A DNA stretch of 64,000 nt from Gemmiger formicilis (GTDB lineage Bacteria > Bacillota > Clostridia > Oscillospirales > Ruminococcaceae), in assembly GCF_018784445.1 (NCBI RefSeq), contig NZ_WQOH01000021.1, forward strand, positions 1 through 64,000. Reading direction: 5' to 3'. A program made the position numbers and the translations under genes. Below the pieces are notes generated by a model, which was not told the origin of the DNA, made no database searches, and saw only the letters and a program-made list of their open reading frames with translations. Below are positions 60,535 to 64,000 of this stretch, in pieces (within the stretch, counting starts at the first letter, position 1; the number at the start of each line of letters is the position of its first letter).

Positions 60535-61554
60535 ATGCCCAATCGTAAAAAAATTGAACGCAGCAAGAATTACAGCTATTACAGCGACCTGCTGTGGTGC
60601 ACGGTACCGCTCATCGGTATGTCGTGGTATTACTACGGCCCGCGCCCTCTGCTGCTGCTGCTGGCGGCCCTTCTGACCGCCTACCTGTGCGACTGTGCCC
60701 TGGCCCCACTGCACGGCACCGGCTACCAGTCCCATGAGCCGTCCAGCGAGTGCTTTGCCGCGCTGATCGTGCTGATGATGCCCGCCAGCATCTCTTATCC
60801 CATCGTCATCGCCGCCGTCATTGTTGCCGTGCTGGTCAAGGAGGCCTTCGGCGGTGAGGGGCACTACCCGTTCCACCCCGCCGCCGTCGGCATGGTCGTG
60901 GCCGGTGTCTCGTGGCCGAAAAATGTCTTTTTCTACCCGGTCCCGGGTACGCAGCTGCCACTCTTTGGCGAGGTGAACACCACCGTCGTCGCGGGCATGA
61001 ACGCCACCCTGCGGACCGGCGGCCTGCCCAGTGCCAGCACGATGAACCTGCTGACCGGCAACGTCTCCGCCGCCGTCGGCACCAGCGCCGCGCTGGTGGT
61101 CATGGCCTGCGGGCTATTCCTGCTCGTGCGCGGACGCATCAAGCTTTCCGTCGTGCTGCCGTTCTTTATTTTTGTCATCGGCCTGCCGTGGCTGTTCCCG
61201 CAGCTCAACGAGCTGCCCGCTTTCAGCCTGCCGTGGGAGTTCATCCGCCAGCGCATCTACCTGGAAAAGTATGTTATTCTGTCCGGCACGGCGCTGTTCG
61301 GCGGGCTGTTCTTGATCTGTGAGCCGGTCACGATGCCTGACCGCCGGATGAGCCGCATCATCTACGGCGCGGCGCTGGGCATCATGACCTACGTGTTCCG
61401 CGCGTTCAGCCCCTATGAGTGCGCTGTCTGCTGCGCCCTGCTGATCGTGGGCGCTATCCCCGAGTGGCTTGACCTGATCAGCCACCGCACCGAGCGCATC
61501 CGCTTTATGAGAGAGGAGGAACAGCGCCTTGCCAATGCAGCAAAATCCGAATAA
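60535..61554 (+). CDS. rnfD: RnfD/NqrB-like membrane subunit
   Basis: A 339-residue protein with about nine to ten membrane helices following the RnfD order: the HEPSSECFAALIVLMMPASISYP region, GGEGHYPFHPAAVGMVVAGVSWP (about 103-125) and the LLTGNVSAAVGTSAALVVMACGLFLL part that equals LLLGNxGGSIGETSALA in RnfD. Rnf complexes move electrons between ferredoxin and NAD and pump ions. The flavin-bearing site, SGAT in RnfD, aligns with SAST here, and about 10-15 residues after it are missing, so covalent FMN is uncertain. Followed directly by RnfE- and RnfA-like genes; RnfG, normally between D and E, is missing. Confidence 0.85.
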   Translation: MPNRKKIERSKNYSYYSDLLWCTVPLIGMSWYYYGPRPLLLLLAALLTAYLCDCALAPLHGTGYQSHEPSSECFAALIVLMMPASISYPIVIAAVIVAVLVKEAFGGEGHYPFHPAAVGMVVAGVSWPKNVFFYPVPGTQLPLFGEVNTTVVAGMNATLRTGGLPSASTMNLLTGNVSAAVGTSAALVVMACGLFLLVRGRIKLSVVLPFFIFVIGLPWLFPQLNELPAFSLPWEFIRQRIYLEKYVILSGTALFGGLFLICEPVTMPDRRMSRIIYGAALGIMTYVFRAFSPYECAVCCALLIVGAIPEWLDLISHRTERIRFMREEEQRLANAAKSE

Positions 61555-62926
61555 TCGCCGCCGGGGTGAGGAGCGCAACGAGACGCTGATCATCCCGCAC
61601 ATCACCAAGGAAATGGTCGAGACGGCCCGCCGCATGGCCGAGCGCGGTGCCAGCCGTGCCGAGATCGAGCAGGCCATCGCCGCCATGCAGGCCGGCAAGA
61701 CGCCCACTGAGGCTGAATCTGCCGCCCAGAAAAAGCCCATCGTGCAGCCGCAGGCCGCCGCTGCGCCCGCCCGCAACACGGCCGCCCACAGCGACACAGT
61801 CATCATCCCGACGAGCCGCCCGCGCTACACGTCCGCCGAGCGTCGCGCCATGCTGGAGGAAGTCCAGCGCCGCCAGGCCGAGCGCGAAGCCGAGCGGCAG
61901 AAGCTCGCACGGGAGGAGGAAAGCCATTTCCGCACCTACCGCGACCGGGAGTACGGCACAAACCCACCGCCGCGCGCGGCGAAATCCCTTGCAGACAAGC
62001 CGCAGCCCGACGCGACCAAGTCCCGCACCATCCGCACCAGCAAACCCGCTGCCGACGCGACCCGCACCGTGCAGGTCCCGCAGTCCGAATTGCGTGCCGC
62101 CGCCCAGAAGGCGGCCCCCGCGCCACAGCCCGTGCAGCCCGTGCAGACCACACAGCAGTTCATCCCGGAAAGCGCCCAGGCCCCCCAGATTGTGCCGCAA
62201 ACGCAGCCCAAGCCCGCTGTGCCTGCGCCCGAGGCCGCCCCGAAGCGCCGCGGCCCGGTCGGGATGCCCCGCACCTACGCCGAGGCCGAAGCCGTTTTGA
62301 ACGAGCGCATCCGCGCCGACCACATCTGGCTTTCCAACCCGGTTTTGGTACGCGGCCTCGGTATGGCCCCGGTCATCGGTGCCGCGTTGGACGGCCAACG
62401 TGCGCTGATGCTCTGCATCGCCGCACTGATTCTCGTCACGTTCACCCGCGTGCTGGCCGTGGCCGTCTGCCACCTGACGAAAAACCGTTTCCGCCCGGTG
62501 GTGTACTGCTATTCTGCCGCGCTTCTCTACATTCCCACGTACATTTTGCTCTACCGGCTGTTCGGCACCGATCTGTCGCTGCTGGGTATCTACCTGCCCA
62601 TCATGGTCGTGGAGCCTGCCATCGTCAAGCGCATGGAGTTTGCCGACCTGGAACCCGTTAAGGATGCGTTCCGCCACGGCTTCAACAATGCGCTGGGTAT
62701 GTGCATCGTGCTGCTCATCGTCGGCTGCCTGCGTGAGCTGCTGGCTACCGGCGCGGTGTTCGGCAATGTCATCCTGCACAACGCCCTGCTGCCGCTGGCC
62801 GCACTGCCCGCGGGCGGGTTTGTCATCGTAGGTATCCTGGCCGCCGTCTGGTGCGCCGCCGCCAACCTGTACACGGACTATAAACACGAGGAGGTGCGCC
62901 GCCTGTATGCCGACCGCAAGCATTGA
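61529..62926 (+). CDS. RnfE/NqrD-like membrane subunit with a long N-terminal extension
   Basis: A 465-residue protein. The C-terminal 210 residues follow RnfE: SNPVLVRGLGMAPVIGA, LGIYLPIMVVEPAIVKRMEFAD, FNNALGMCIVLLIVGCLRELLATGAVF. The two cysteines that in RnfE (NPxFVxxLGLCP and PLIVTNC) hold the intramembrane Fe-S cluster are Ala and Pro. The first 245 residues are not found in Rnf: charged, Ala/Pro/Gln-rich, with a duplicated ETLIIPHITKE / DTVIIPTSRPR element and a likely coiled coil at about 105-135. The TTG start fits AGGAGG nine bases ahead; an ATG at 61535 is the alternative. Overlaps rnfD by 26 bases. Confidence 0.8.
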   Translation: MPMQQNPNNRRRGEERNETLIIPHITKEMVETARRMAERGASRAEIEQAIAAMQAGKTPTEAESAAQKKPIVQPQAAAAPARNTAAHSDTVIIPTSRPRYTSAERRAMLEEVQRRQAEREAERQKLAREEESHFRTYRDREYGTNPPPRAAKSLADKPQPDATKSRTIRTSKPAADATRTVQVPQSELRAAAQKAAPAPQPVQPVQTTQQFIPESAQAPQIVPQTQPKPAVPAPEAAPKRRGPVGMPRTYAEAEAVLNERIRADHIWLSNPVLVRGLGMAPVIGAALDGQRALMLCIAALILVTFTRVLAVAVCHLTKNRFRPVVYCYSAALLYIPTYILLYRLFGTDLSLLGIYLPIMVVEPAIVKRMEFADLEPVKDAFRHGFNNALGMCIVLLIVGCLRELLATGAVFGNVILHNALLPLAALPAGGFVIVGILAAVWCAAANLYTDYKHEEVRRLYADRKH

Positions 62927-63560
62927 GACACAGCAGATTTTTAACGGTATCGTGCAGTTTATCAGCTATATGGTGCTGGCCGTCTTTGCAGAGAACGTCG
63001 TGCTGGCGCGTGCGCTGGGCGTCACCCGCCTGATAAAGCTCGTACCCGACCACCGCGCCCAGGTGTGGGATTTCGGCCTGCCGCTGCTCTTTGTCATGGT
63101 GCTGTCCGCACCGCTGGGCTGGGCCGCGCACAACCGTCTTTTTCCATGGCTGCGCGATTATCTTCCCGATTGGCTGCCGATCTCGGCGCTGCGCCCCATC
63201 GTCTACCTGACCTGCGGCGTCGCCGCCATGGCCGTGGCCTGGCTGCTGCTGGGCGTGCTGCCCCGCAAACTGCGCACCGGCTGCCGCAGTCAGCTGAGCC
63301 TGGCGACCTGCAGCACTGCCATCCTGGGCACGCTGCTCATCTGCTCCAACCAGAACTACACGATTTTACAGAGCATCGCGTTTGCGCTGGGCAGCGGTAT
63401 CGGCTACGTGTTCGCCGTCTTTGTCGTGCGCGAAGGCCGCCGCCGTCTGCGCAGCAAAGCGATTTCCTCGATTTTCCAGGGCCTGCCCAGTTCCATGATC
63501 TACATTGGCGTGCTGAGCCTGGCCATCTACGCCCTGGTGGGCCATACCGTCGTTTTGTAA
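62907..63560 (+). CDS. RnfA/NqrE-like membrane subunit
   Basis: A 217-residue, six-helix protein of the RnfA/NqrE family: AENVVLARALGVTRLIK aligns with NNFVLVKFLGLCPFMG, and SLATCSTAILG with PLITTNCAVLG; the C-terminus RLRSKAISSIFQGLPSSMIYIGVLSLAIYALVGH fits the family ending. Both conserved Fe-S cysteines are Thr at the aligned places (a Cys sits two residues before the second). It overlaps the RnfE-like gene by 20 bases. RnfB, which normally follows, is absent; a DUF1015 gene is next. Confidence 0.82.
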   Translation: MPTASIETQQIFNGIVQFISYMVLAVFAENVVLARALGVTRLIKLVPDHRAQVWDFGLPLLFVMVLSAPLGWAAHNRLFPWLRDYLPDWLPISALRPIVYLTCGVAAMAVAWLLLGVLPRKLRTGCRSQLSLATCSTAILGTLLICSNQNYTILQSIAFALGSGIGYVFAVFVVREGRRRLRSKAISSIFQGLPSSMIYIGVLSLAIYALVGHTVVL

Positions 63561-63573
63561 TGTCCGTTCCTCG

Positions 63574-63600
63574 CAGGGGCGGGCATTGCCCACCCGCTGC
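63574..63600. repeat. REP-like extragenic palindrome
   Basis: CGCAGGGGCGGGCATTGCCC and ACCCGCTGCCCGG, a partial unit between the rnfA-like and DUF1015 genes. Confidence 0.45.
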
Positions 63601-63643
63601 CCGGTAAGGGCGGTCGATCTACATTTGTCAGGGGGTCGTTATC

Positions 63644-64000
63644 ATGTCCGAAGCCTGTTTTACCGCCGCTGATATCCTGCTGCCCGCCGCCAGCGTTCCG
63701 CTGGACCCGTGGGCCTGCATTGCCGTGGACCAGTTCACCTCCCAGCCGGAGTACTGGCAGCGCGCCGAGGCCCGCGCCGAGGGCCGGCCCAGCACGCTGC
63801 ACATCGTCCTGCCGGAGGCTTACTTGGGCACCCCGCAGGAGGACGCCCGCCTGCAAAGCATCCGCCGCACAATGGACGAATACCGCCGCACCGTGCTGAC
63901 GCGGAAAGTACATGGCTACGTCTATGTAGAGCGCACCCAGATGGACGGCACGGTCCGCCAGGGCCTTGTGGGCGCGGTGGACCTCGACGCCTACGACTAC
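63644..64000 (+). CDS. DUF1015 family protein, 5' part
   Basis: The first 119 residues of a DUF1015 protein; the gene runs off the window. The start FTAADILLPAASVPLDPWACIAVDQFTSQPEYW is characteristic. Archaeal members include the free-serine kinase SerK, and DUF1015 genes often sit with serA and serC; here those lie 46 kb away, so a kinase role is only a hint. GGGGG precedes the ATG. Confidence 0.8.
   Translation, partial: MSEACFTAADILLPAASVPLDPWACIAVDQFTSQPEYWQRAEARAEGRPSTLHIVLPEAYLGTPQEDARLQSIRRTMDEYRRTVLTRKVHGYVYVERTQMDGTVRQGLVGAVDLDAYDY

Noticed and set aside
4736-63600. Proteins encoded within the REP-like palindromes
   Set aside because: Frames such as those reaching into 18180 or 45090 only extend true genes upstream through repeat sequence; ribosome sites place the starts downstream.

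Overview
The window looks like a chromosomal segment of a GC-rich, low-redundancy gut Firmicute of the Oscillospiraceae/Ruminococcaceae (Faecalibacterium, Subdoligranulum, Gemmiger neighbourhood). The pointers are a preQ1-III type riboswitch before queT, a compact type II-C CRISPR-Cas9 locus, Clostridia-type gene content (DUF1292, DUF3783, DegV, AroE-AroK fusion, condensed aro operon) and many palindromic extragenic repeats of a kind I associate with this group. This placement is inference from reading. I saw no tRNA or rRNA gene.

Layout. 0.1-7.1 kb, minus strand: ApbE flavin transferase with DUF3783, SecA, an EamA transporter, and queT plus a HAD phosphatase behind the preQ1-III riboswitch. 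7.2-12.7 kb: a 12-repeat CRISPR array (read on +), a shared terminator, then cas2, cas1, cas9 and an upstream tracrRNA (all on -). 12.7-18 kb: DegV, TrmL, PdxK/PdxY, an unassigned structured RNA, serA and serC. 18-25.5 kb: BlaI-like repressor, the TIGR03915/TIGR03916 DNA-repair pair, an S24-type repressor facing a small membrane protein, CutC, a cysteine-less redoxin, a second structured RNA, DUF1292 and a cyclophilin lipoprotein. 25.5-32 kb: UppS-RuvX, BirA-BioY, and an Entner-Doudoroff type KDG module (kdgK, eda) divergent from an IclR regulator with two clear palindromic operators. 32-39 kb: membrane HTH protein, an AlgX/MBOAT acetylation pair, a putative glycosyltransferase, then an alpha/beta hydrolase, acyltransferase and DUF6320 operon.

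39.4-47.3 kb is one operon, pheA-aroB-aroC-aroEK-aroF-aroA-tyrA, giving almost the whole path from DAHP to prephenate and its branch products; only 3-dehydroquinate dehydratase is absent here. Then come a HAD hydrolase, a sirtuin, NnrD and a WYL regulator. 51.2-59.7 kb is an exopolysaccharide or glycan operon (initiating phosphoglycosyl transferase, two GT4, two polytopic membrane proteins, a GT2). 59.8-63.6 kb holds rpe and three Rnf-like membrane genes (D, E, A) that lack the conserved Fe-S cysteines and lack the C, G and B partners. The window ends inside a DUF1015 gene.

The two most interesting signals are the Neisseria-like architecture of the CRISPR locus (an extended -10 promoter at the end of every repeat) and the cysteine-less partial Rnf operon. 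Two unassigned structured RNAs with their own terminators come next.
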